Positions 24,212 to 33,425 of a stretch of DNA of 35,000 nt are shown piece after piece; within the stretch, counting starts at the first letter, position 1; each line of letters begins with the position of its first letter. Source of the DNA: Chrysomallon squamiferum (Eukaryota; Mollusca; Gastropoda; Neomphalida; Peltospiridae). Below the pieces are notes generated by a model. It saw nothing but the letters and a program-made list of their open reading frames with translations, did no database searches and was not told where the DNA came from. The DNA is taken from contig CM022678.1 in the NCBI GenBank assembly GCA_012295275.1, positions 6,698,559-6,733,558 of the forward strand, written 5' to 3'. Both the position numbers and the translations under genes were made by a program.

Positions 24212-24945
24212 GAGGCTATGTATATATGGTTGAAGTGGGTCATGAACTGGAAAAAATGTGATTGATGGTTATCATTAAATACTGTAAATGTAATTTATAT
24301 AGTTTCAAAGTAATATATTTTTATATATACCCTAACACCACATAATATTTTAAAGATGTTTTCATTACATTATCAGACAGAAGCAAGTGAAAGTCTTGAA
24401 TAAATAAAGAAATGGAAAAATGAAATTAAAACTAAATTATTTTCACTGTCACCTTAAAATAATAATTCTAGATTATAATCTGATTAAAACAGGATTAGAA
24501 AATTAAATCTACACAGAAAGAAATTTAGCAAATATATTGCAATATTTTAATATTAATTTAAGTTAGGCATCCATTATTCAAAATATTTGGTCCCAGTAGA
24601 GTCTTAAATATTGAATCTTTCAGATTTTGGAATAAAGGGAAGTAGCATTAGGATAGTGCCAAAGTTCAAATGAGAAATCTGTTTATATTACACACATTCC
24701 TGATTATATGCAGACTGAAGTTAGTATTATAACACCTCTGTTCATAAAACAAAATGTTTTTAATGATATAAAGTAATTGCCTAAAAGCTATGTTTACACT
24801 GTACTCCAAAGATTTAATTTAAAGAAGAAAGTAAATAATAGTAATTAATACATTCAGAAAAGCAGAAAAATGGAAAAGAAAAAAGGAGCAAAAAGATACA
24901 AATGAAAGATAAAAATGAAAATAAAATTAAATAAATGAAAGTTGT
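22741..24945 (-). other. FAH 3' flank / probable 3' UTR and intergenic DNA
   Basis: This is mostly unique AT-rich sequence with only small GTAT/GT repeats (about 24086-24135 and 24180-24208). No long open frame is visible. Several minus-strand AATAAA hexamers occur, for example at 23851-23846 and 23413-23408. In sequence this AT-rich they do not define the transcript end. Confidence 0.5.
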
Positions 24946-25025
24946 CTACTGAATTTTGTGGGCTGGAAGGATTCTTCCTGTGCAGGTTCCAAACCCTACT
25001 TTATAACCTTGACCTTCACAGCAGC
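24946..25025 (-). CDS. FAH: FAH terminal exon (residues 394-419 and stop)
   Basis: This 80-nt exon encodes [20 protein letters not shown], then AHKIQ and a TAG stop at 24948-24946. The acceptor TTTCAG lies directly against an (ATT)n block. The final residues differ from vertebrates, as is usual for this tail. Confidence 0.95.
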
Positions 25026-25926
25026 CTGAAATAATAATAATAATAATAGTAATAAAAACAACAATGAAATACTAAACATGATAACAATAGAGAATAACAA
25101 TGTGAAAATAATAAATATGGTAATAATATTGATGATAAAAAAATTAAATAAAATAAAAAATAAAAAATAAAAAAATGATGCTGATAATAAAAAAATGAAA
25201 CAATAACCATATTAAAAAATAATAAAACTCAATAATAACTATGTTTTGTCTGCTTTCTATTAATAATCCTAGCTCATAACATTTTAGAAATAAATGAGGC
25301 CTAAGCACACATACATACATAGACATAATCAATTTAACTAAATACAAATTAATTTTTTTAACTTTATTATTAGCAAAGGTTGGTTACATGTGACAAACAT
25401 GTATTAAGGCCATTCACAGATGCCAGCAATAATAAACTTACTATAAAGAAAAAAAAATTATTATTATGAAAGGTTGATGGTAACTCTACCTGTTAGAATT
25501 ACTTCATCTCCATCTTGCAGGAATTTTCGTGTAACTCCATTTCCAAGATCCAGTGGTTTTGTCCCTTTCCAACACAGCTCCAACAAGCTTCCATACGAAT
25601 CTGGCGTCTGAAAAGGTTTAAAACTGACTGTGTCATTTATACTTTAACAATAAGCTGAAGGGTAAAAGAAAATATAAATCTGCTGGGACAAGTATGTTAT
25701 ACTTGCTGAAAATGTTACAAATGCCAATTAAAACAAAACAAGAACTTAATTAATATATAACAAAAATTAAATAATGAAAACAAATATCAAAAATAAATAA
25801 TGAAAACAAATATCAAAAATAAAATAATAATTTTTAAGAAATAGGAAAAATAAAATTTAAAAAATACAGAACACAAAATGAAAAATAATAATTTACATTT
25901 ATAAATAAATATATCAAAAAAATAAT

Positions 25927-25984
<58 letters not shown>

Positions 25985-26579
25985 TGTGTATAATAAGTAA
26001 ATAACTAGAACAGATTCTGTGTACCTCTCCACTGATGGTGCCAGATGCCATCAGGTCTCCAGGGTTTATGTTACACCCTGTCACAGTGTGGTGAGCCAGC
26101 TGCTGCTTCATCGTCCAGTACATGTACTGAATACATAAATACACACATACATAAATACACACATACATACATACATAAATACATCAATAAATAAATAAAT
26201 AAATAAATAAATAAATGAATAAATAAATAAATAAATGAATGAATGAATAAATAAATAAATAATTAAATAAATAAATGAATAAATAAATGAATGAGTAAAT
26301 AAATAAATAATAAAAATAAATGAATAAAAATAAATAAAATAAATGAATGAGTGAATAAATAAAATAAATGAATAAATAAAAATAAAATAAATAAATAAAT
26401 GAGTGAATAAATGAATAAATGAATAAATAAATGAGTGAATAAATAAATAAATAAATAAATAAATGAGTAATAAATAAGAAAATAAATGAATTTTTTTTTT
26501 AAATGAATGAATGAATAAATAAATAAATAAATAAATGAGTGAATAAATAAATAAATGAAAATAAATAAAATAAATAAAA

Positions 26580-26618
<39 letters not shown>

Positions 26619-27012
26619 AAGCTTAATAACATCCCATTACAATGTTTGGTCAACTATCAAGTGTCTAACAGTGTTAAATGTATAAACAGTCTAATTAACC
26701 TAAATAAAATTTAAATTAAAACAGTGTATAGAGGCTAGGTAAAAACAGATTTCAATGCTATCAAGGTAGACAAACAGAATATTTGAATTTGCAAGACATA
26801 TTTATATAAAATTAACTAAAAAAAAAAAAATTACACACATACAAATGGGCACAGTTCTTTAATTATTCTCATATTTAAATGCTGTTTAAATCAAAGAGTT
26901 AATGTAGTTTGAAACACACAAAAAAGACAAAAGGAGTATAACTTAGTATCTTACTTTGAAGTTGCTTTTTGAAACTGTAACAGGTTTTGGCAGACCTTCC
27001 ACTGAAAAACAC

Positions 27013-27064
<52 letters not shown>

Positions 27065-30000
27065 TCAAAAGAAATGATAAATAGTTTATATTGTGTGAAT
27101 ATCTATCTATCTACACACAAACACACACGTGTACATATATTATATAAAGATAATAATTTTAAATAATTGTAATAAAATAAAAAAATAAAAAATTTGTTCT
27201 GTCATTAGTCTGTTTGTAACAAATACATTTTAAGACTAAAATAAACAAACAAACAAACAAATAAATAAATAAAAGTATAAATAAAAGAAAACCATAAACC
27301 AAAAGAAATAAAAAAATAAAAGATGGAAATTAATAATTTGGACAATTCTATGTTATGAAAACAATATAAATAAAAAGTGCAAAATAATTTTCATATTGTT
27401 AGGTTTGGTAAATTACAACTTACCATTAAGAATGACTTCCAGTTTGATATCAAAAGAGTATGGATCACTGTGTTTTAAATATGGCAGTGGCTCAGGATCC
27501 TTAGAAATATAAATATTTCATTAATAAATGATTATTTTTTAATAATACAATACATTTATAATATATTTGACTTTGGATGTGTGTTTAAAAAGAACATTTA
27601 AAAGATACATACAAAAATGGGAAAAGAAAGTTAAAAAAGTAAAAAATAAAGAAAATATTATTCATTAAAAAATAAAGTAAGGTGCATTAATTCTGACAGA
27701 AAATTATTATCACAGTTTATTAAAGATCATAAAATACCATAGATTTATATGAATCAACCATTTAATAGCATCTATAAAACAGAAAAAAATAAATAAAATA
27801 AAATTTAAAACTTAATTTTTTGAAAAAATGCACTCAAAAAAAAATAAAAAATAAATAAATAAATAAATAAATTAAAAAATAAATAAAAATAAAATAAAAA
27901 ATAAATCAGAAAGAAAAGAAAAGAAAAAATACTTGAGTTGATATGTTTTGAACTCAGGACCTCTGTGTCTAGAAACAAATACTGGTTGTTTGTACCTGTT
28001 TGTGGTTGTCAATTTTAAATGGCTGCAGAGCTTCCATGGTTACAACCCAGGGAGAAATCGTTGTTCCCAAGTTCTTACCCAGGAAAGGACCAAGGGGTAC
28101 ATACTCCCATTTCTGAATATCCCGAGCTAAAATAAACATTTTTAATATCAAAATAATGTAACAGTGAGACTGACAAATGTGTTTTATATTAAATGTAAAT
28201 GATATATATCATATATATATCTCCACAAAAACACACATATAGACATATATTTTTTTTTTTATATATATGTATATATAGACACATATTTTCCTAGGTGATA
28301 ACCATCTGGAAAAGTTAAACACATTCACAGGAAAGCAGAAAACTCTACATATTTATAAATGTAAGTACTTATAACTATACTATATAATTCTATCACAATA
28401 TAAAATTTGACATATATTCTCCAAGCTTAAAAATAACTAAAAAAGGGCAAATTTATGAAAAAAAAAAAAAAAAAAAAAAAATCCACAACAAAATTTATTA
28501 AAATAACAGCAGAGCATAGTAAAAAATGAAAACATTTATTTCCAATGCAGTTTTCAAGTTATACATCACATAAGCTTTCTGTAACAGTCTGGTACACATT
28601 AAAATTCTGACAGTAACAGTCAACATCTTTACTGTTGAATTATTATTTTAAATGTTGAGTTATTAATGATTAACTCTGAAAAAATCTCTTGACATACCAC
28701 TCCAGTCATTCATCAGGACCATCCCAAAAATATGGTCTTCTGTTTTGTCAATGGGAACAGGATCTCCAAGAGTCGAAGGAGGGCCAACAAAAAAAGCCAT
28801 TTCTAACTCAATGTCCATCAGTTTGCAAGGACCAAACACAGGAGGCTTGGCTGAAATAAATAATTAAATATTATTACATTTTTATTGTATTAGATAAAAA
28901 TAAATTTTGGTCTCAGTGTGTGAGTTTTAGTTTGTGTGTTTGTCTGTGTATGTATGTGTGTCATTTGGTGTATGTACCTATAGCAACAAATCCTAGAAAA
29001 CTAATTACTAGTCCATATGTGTGTGTGTCCATGTGTGAGTGTGTGTACCTTTACATGCCTGTTCTTGTGTGTGTATGTGTTTTTATAATTCTATTTTTGC
29101 ATGCTACATCAAAACAAAAGGAACTATTATTAAAATCTATGAATATGACATCTTACATATACAGATGGTATATAAGAGGAAACATACAAAACTGCTACTA
29201 GTAAACTGGGTCGCTCTTTTTTAGTTAGCAGAAAGAGATATGTTAAATATGCCTTCCCATAAACTTGTAATCAATCAAGTAATCTTTGTAAAAAAAAACT
29301 GCACCACACACCTATACTCTAGTGACTGAGCCATTTCTAAAAGTTTTGTCTTTAGTTGTATTAGAAAAATATTCTCTTTATGTTACATAAACTAATTCAC
29401 TTTTATAATTTTTAGATAAAAATAAAACTTACTCTCGTCTGGTCTCTGCTGTCCATTAGGTCGTCTGATGGGAGTGCCAGACACAACAACTGAGGAAGCG
29501 CGACCATGGTAACCAACAGGAAGATGTTTCCTGAAAAGATAATAAATCAAATCAGTTTTTGTCATTGATATACGAAACGATTGTCAGACATACGTAATGT
29601 ATATAACAGTCTTTGACAAACTAGTTATGAAGCAATGTTTGGAACAGGAGCTTAGTATAATGGAAAGAAGAAGACTTAAACCTAGGATTATAATTCATGA
29701 AACCAATAGTCTGTACTCCAAATTAAAATGAAGAAAACCCAATAATAAATAAACAGATTTAATTTTTGAAAACTTTTAGATTTAAATATTTTAATAGTGA
29801 TTCCCAAAGATTTTCCCACAAATGATTCATTTATTTAAATTTTCTCACAGATTGCAGACTGTTTGAAAAGCCTGAGTATTCAACACGTCAACTCTATAAT
29901 CATTTTAGATTCTGAGTTAAAAAAAAACACAAAAAAATATAATAAATTAAATTTTTGATTTAAGTATTAGAACAGCTTGTCAGCACCAAGGACTCCATTT

Positions 30001-31287
30001 ATTTAAATGAATTTTCCCCAAGAACCCAAAGATGAAATGTCTCTTTAACAGAATGATTATATTAACTAACAACAAACTCATTATCACAGCTTTACTTTTC
30101 AAATGACAGATATATTAATCTGAATAAGCAGTCAAAGTTACATGAAACTTTTAAAGTTTATCTTTTTCATCTCTATCAGTGAATAATTATACATTTTGCA
30201 CTGCTCTTAAAATTTTGAATTTATCTCACTAAATCACTGAACTACTTTTGAGGACATGCTAGTTCTGTGAGCCAGAGTCTTGAAAAAGCACTGGAGTTTC
30301 TTTTTGGTTTTTCTGTTTTGTAAACTGGTTCATTTAACTCTGTGTTATTTCATGATCTTCAATAAATTATGATAATTATAATTTACTGTTAAAATTTTCA
30401 ATTTACTTCACTGAACCACTGAACTATTTTTCAGGACATGCAAGGTCTGTGAGTCAAAGTGTTGGAAAAAACACTTGTATTAGAACCAAAATTTTAATTT
30501 TGTTTTTACCAGTTTGGCATCAGTGCATTTTCAGGCCCTCGGAACATCACTCCAACATTGTAGGCATGGTTCTTGGAGGAATAGAAATCAGTGTAGTCAC
30601 CTGAGACAAGAAAAAGTTTTAATTTTTATTAAGTTAAATAATTTAAAATAAATGCAGTATTAAATTTATTTGTAGGTGAGAAATACAACAGTTGAAATTT
30701 GACATTCAAAAAGCGAAAAAAAGGGAAAACGTAGAAATCTAATGAAAATGGAGACACATTTAATATTAAGAATAATATGATAAATGAAGTCACAGTTTCA
30801 AGGTACCATTTGTCCAAATAACTAAATAAGTGAATAACTAAGTTCATTCAAGTAAATAAATAAGAATTAAAAATGAATTTAAGAGGTGAAATGAAATACT
30901 AAACAAAATTATTTTTATTAAAATCAAGAGAATACATTTAGAAGGTACAGTGAATTTTAATATCTAAACCCATAAATGAAAATGACCAAAAACATGGCAT
31001 GCAATTTAACAATATTTTTGAACCTGGTTGAAATGAATGGAGCTTGATAACTCCAGATTTTTAATGCTCTATTAGTATCTATAAAAATATTTAACTTGGA
31101 GGTGAACAATACTGCAGTGAATAAAATTAAAAGTCTGAGAAACAAATAATACCTATATTTGCTGGTAAGTGCATTGTTGCTTTGGACTGACTAACAAAAG
31201 CCCTAGAACAGAAAATAAAATAAAAATTCAGTTTTATTAAAACTTTTAAAGAATCAAATAGAAATAATAATAACGATAACGATAATG

Positions 31288-31334
<47 letters not shown>

Positions 31335-31792
31335 CCATAGCAACAATAACAATGCTGAAACTGAAAATAAGTACAAATTAAAAGATTATATATATATCAT
31401 TTTTAAAACATGTATTTTTAAGACCTCAGTTACAGAATTTTACGAAATCACACTAACTATACAAAACTGATATATTACCAAAATGATTAAAACTTAACAA
31501 AAACGTAAAATTTCAGATATTTTCATAAGAAACACTTCTTGGAGGAAATAAAAAGTTTTCAAATGATCTAATTTAAAACAATTCTTGTAAATATTTTACT
31601 TTGATCTCAGGTCACTGTTGTCACGAAGCACAGCCTCTGAGGCTGATAAAATCTTCTGTAGTGTCGCTCTCGCTTCCTGCCAGGCTGGTTTCCCTAGCGA
31701 CATGAACCCATTAAGAACAGGCTGAAAAAAAAAAAAAAAATAAAATATAAAATAATGATGATATGATAATGATAATGATAATGATAATGTTA

Positions 31793-31827
<35 letters not shown>

Positions 31828-31854
31828 AATAATAATAATAATAATAAAAATAAA

Positions 31855-31909
<55 letters not shown>

Positions 31910-32218
31910 TCAGATGGTTTTGACTTAAATACTTCAGTGTTGGGTTTGTGTTAAGTTATTTCATTTATATAATTTTTATATCCCTTTTCAAAGTTTATTT
32001 AGTTTGGTTGTGAAAATTGTTTTTTTTTTTTTTTTTTTTAAGTGAAGAACTAAAATAAATAGCATGTGTTTGTGTTTCTGTGTGTGTGTATAGTACATAG
32101 AACAGATTAAAACATGAAACTTAATAAAAAAAAAGTTTTAAAAAGTGAAAGTGTACAAATGTTTTACAGATATCTGTCAAGCTCTTTCACAGTTAACACA
32201 CACACACAAAGACACACA

Positions 32219-32257
<39 letters not shown>

Positions 32258-32396
32258 ACACACAAACACATACACACACAAACACCTCATCAAACACATG
32301 TTGTTTTCCTGACAGCACTGGGCCACTGAAGAGATGTTTTACAACACTGAGGTCAAGGATCTGGTCTCCAATAGCAACACCAATCCTCTTCCTTGG
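24946..32396 (-). CDS. FAH: fumarylacetoacetase (FAH), exons 2 to last, 5' partial
   Basis: FAH hydrolyses 4-fumarylacetoacetate to fumarate and acetoacetate, the last step of tyrosine catabolism, in the cytosol. Twelve exons join in frame, all with GT-AG introns: 32396-32286, 31721-31600, 31202-31153, 30600-30510, 29530-29433, 28850-28698, 28126-27996, 27499-27424, 27001-26955, 26126-26025, 25607-25490, 25025-24946. They encode 392 residues plus TAG. Assuming a 27-codon exon 1 as in mammals, total length is 419, equal to human. On that numbering the metal ligands D126, E199, E201 and D233 are present, as are catalytic H133 and E364 and substrate-site Y128, R142, Y159, R237, Q240, K253 and T350. 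Signature segments include [51 protein letters not shown] and [17 protein letters not shown]. The N-terminal exon is absent between 32397 and 33425 and must lie beyond 35000 or be lost. The gene looks intact and functional from what is visible. Confidence 0.97.
25490..25607 (-). CDS. FAH: FAH exon 12 (residues 355-394)
   Basis: This 118-nt exon encodes [20 protein letters not shown], with catalytic E364, then [16 protein letters not shown]. Acceptor TTTTCAG, donor ACAG|GTAGAG. Confidence 0.95.
25929..25988. repeat. (CT)n-(GT)n compound microsatellite in FAH intron 11
   Basis: Pure CT followed by pure GT dinucleotides, about 36 bp downstream of the exon 11 donor on the minus strand. Confidence 0.95.
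26025..26126 (-). CDS. FAH: FAH exon 11 (residues 321-354)
   Basis: This 102-nt exon encodes [19 protein letters not shown] and [12 protein letters not shown], with T350. The acceptor TGTATTCAG is embedded at the edge of a roughly 490-bp (AAAT)n repeat. Donor GAG|GTACAC. Confidence 0.95.
26131..26621. repeat. AAAT/GAAT tetranucleotide tract in FAH intron 10
   Basis: About 490 bp of imperfect (AAAT)n with GAAT and GAGT variants reach to within a few bases of the exon 11 acceptor. A 181-codon minus-strand frame across it is a repeat translation (Ile/Tyr/Leu/Phe). Confidence 0.95.
26955..27001 (-). CDS. FAH: FAH exon 10 (residues 305-320)
   Basis: This 47-nt exon encodes [15 protein letters not shown]. 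The acceptor GTTTTTCAG lies about 10 nt from an (AAT)n block. The donor is AAA|GTAAGA. Confidence 0.92.
27012..27062. repeat. (AAT)n microsatellite in FAH intron 9
   Basis: A pure AAT run beginning about 10 bp from the exon 10 acceptor. Confidence 0.95.
27424..27499 (-). CDS. FAH: FAH exon 9 (residues 280-305)
   Basis: This 76-nt exon encodes [19 protein letters not shown] and the strand LEVILN. The acceptor TTTCTAAG has a weak pyrimidine tract. The donor is AATG|GTAAGT. Confidence 0.93.
27996..28126 (-). CDS. FAH: FAH exon 8 (residues 236-279)
   Basis: This 131-nt exon encodes [18 protein letters not shown], with R237, Q240 and K253, then [13 protein letters not shown]. Acceptor TTTTAG, donor CAG|GTACAA. 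Confidence 0.95.
28698..28850 (-). CDS. FAH: FAH exon 7, equivalent to human exons 7+8 fused (residues 185-236)
   Basis: This 153-nt exon encodes [15 protein letters not shown], with metal ligands E199 and E201, and MVLMNDWS, with D233. In the human gene, as recalled from splice-variant nomenclature, this stretch is two exons of 53 and 100 nt. Donor AGTG|GTATGT, acceptor TTTCAG. Confidence 0.95.
29433..29530 (-). CDS. FAH: FAH exon 6 (residues 152-185)
   Basis: This 98-nt exon encodes [18 protein letters not shown], including Y159, then [14 protein letters not shown]. The donor GAGA|GTAAGT is a consensus site; the acceptor is TTTTCAG. Confidence 0.95.
30183..30480. repeat. 182-bp two-copy tandem duplication in FAH intron 5
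   Basis: TTAAAATTTTGAATTT at 30207 pairs with TTAAAATTTTCAATTT at 30389. CACTGAACTACTTTTGAGGA at 30235 pairs with a near-identical segment at 30417. Both offsets are 182 bp. Confidence 0.8.
30510..30600 (-). CDS. FAH: FAH exon 5 (residues 122-152)
   Basis: This 91-nt exon carries [12 protein letters not shown]: metal ligand D126, substrate-site Y128 and catalytic H133. It also carries R142. W152 is split at the donor TG|GTAAAA. Acceptor TCTCAG. Confidence 0.95.
31153..31202 (-). CDS. FAH: FAH exon 4 (residues 105-122)
   Basis: This 50-nt exon encodes [16 protein letters not shown]. The acceptor is TTCTAG and the donor ATAG|GTATTA. Frame and size agree with both neighbouring exons. Confidence 0.93.
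31268..31332. repeat. (AAT)n microsatellite in FAH intron 3
   Basis: AACGAT and AATGAT units lead into pure (AAT)n. Confidence 0.95.
31600..31721 (-). CDS. FAH: FAH exon 3 (residues 65-105)
   Basis: The exon is 122 nt and encodes [18 protein letters not shown] and the helical linker to LRSK. The acceptor follows a T-run and the donor is AA|GTAAAA. K105 is split across the intron. Confidence 0.93.
31725..31907. repeat. A-run plus (GATAAT), (GAT) and (AAT)n in FAH intron 2
   Basis: The A-run adjoining exon 3 is the T-tract of its acceptor on the minus strand. Behind it come GATAAT, GAT and AAT arrays. Confidence 0.95.
32195..32284. repeat. (CA)n microsatellite adjoining FAH exon 2
   Basis: CA repeats with AAAC and AGAC interruptions. 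On the coding strand they form the start of intron 2, beginning at the donor itself. Confidence 0.95.
32286..32396 (-). CDS. FAH: FAH exon 2 (residues 28-64)
   Basis: The exon is 111 nt, phase 0 at both ends, and opens with [19 protein letters not shown], the typical start of the FAH N-terminal SH3-like domain after exon 1. The acceptor is TTACAG. The donor GAG|GTGTTT runs straight into a (GT)n microsatellite. Confidence 0.93.
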
Positions 32397-33226
32397 CTGT
32401 AATATAAAATTAATTGGATGAAAATAAATCTTTGTTTAATGATGTGTACACATTTTAGTTTTAATGGGTTACTGAATATATCAGAATATAAATAGATGAA
32501 TAAAAATTTGTTTAATGGTGTCAACACATTTTAAAATATTATTGATTACTAAATATATCAAAATATACTTTGTGGAATTTTTGTATAATGATACTTCCAG
32601 AAAAAACAAAAATTGCTATTATTCCATTTTGTTTAGCAGCAAATACATTTTTTTTTCATATTCAAAGAAAATATCATTTATACTCCCTTTTATAAATCTG
32701 TTACAACACACTAGATGGGATAATAAACAGTACAATGTATGCACCAAAAAAATCCTTATTCCCTGAACAATAATGTTTTACATGATTTTTTTTCAACAAC
32801 CAAGCATCTTCATGTTTTGATACAGCAACAACAACAGGAACAACAGTAACAACAATAAAAATGATGATACATGCATACAGACTGGAAAGAGCACTTTTTG
32901 TGGTATGTTAATTAAAAAATTTTTTAATATTATTTAATCTTCTAGTGTTTTCTTGACATCTAGAAGTATTGGCTAATGTTTATTTTCTAACACTGGTGAC
33001 CAAATTATGGCAAATATAATAAAAATAATTATTTAATAATTAACTGGGCCATCAAGGATAAACACAGACAAAATTATACAAATTATTTTTATTAATATAT
33101 TTATATATTATCTGTATTATTTCAGAATTAATCAACACACACACACATACACACGTAAGCTTACCAACATATCGTTGATAGATGCAATGTTTATAGTTAA
33201 ATGGAAGTAAAACATTTCCTCATGTA
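32397..33226 (-). other. probable FAH intron 1 sequence
   Basis: AT-rich unique sequence with small CAA and CA repeats. I searched the minus strand for the FAH N-terminal exon (LPYGVFS-like residues followed by a phase-0 donor) and did not find it. Confidence 0.6.
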
Positions 33227-33425
33227 CAGTGCTCTACTGGCTGTGTTTTACATATAGGAAACTGTGGTCTCTCAAAACTTATAATACTCAGCATCAATCC
33301 TTGGAATATTAGTTTTATAATTGCTATATTCTTTCAGTTAGAAACTCTTGATGGCATGACCATGACGTGGTAATGTATTTAATATTTACAAAATAGCACG
33401 AAGACTGGGAAAAAGGATTTTTATA

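Noticed and set aside
26108-26653. 181-codon minus-strand frame inside FAH
   Set aside because: It spans exon 11's intron-side (AAAT)n tract. Only the exon 11 part is coding, and in a different frame context.
27940-27990. Minus-strand GGTCCTGAGTTCAAAAC, resembling a SINE B box
   Set aside because: No matching A box or stem pairing is present. It lies directly after FAH exon 8 and the match is partial.
33160-33215. Possible FAH exon 1 with donor TTG|GTAAGC on the minus strand
   Set aside because: The upstream codons do not resemble the conserved FAH N-terminus.
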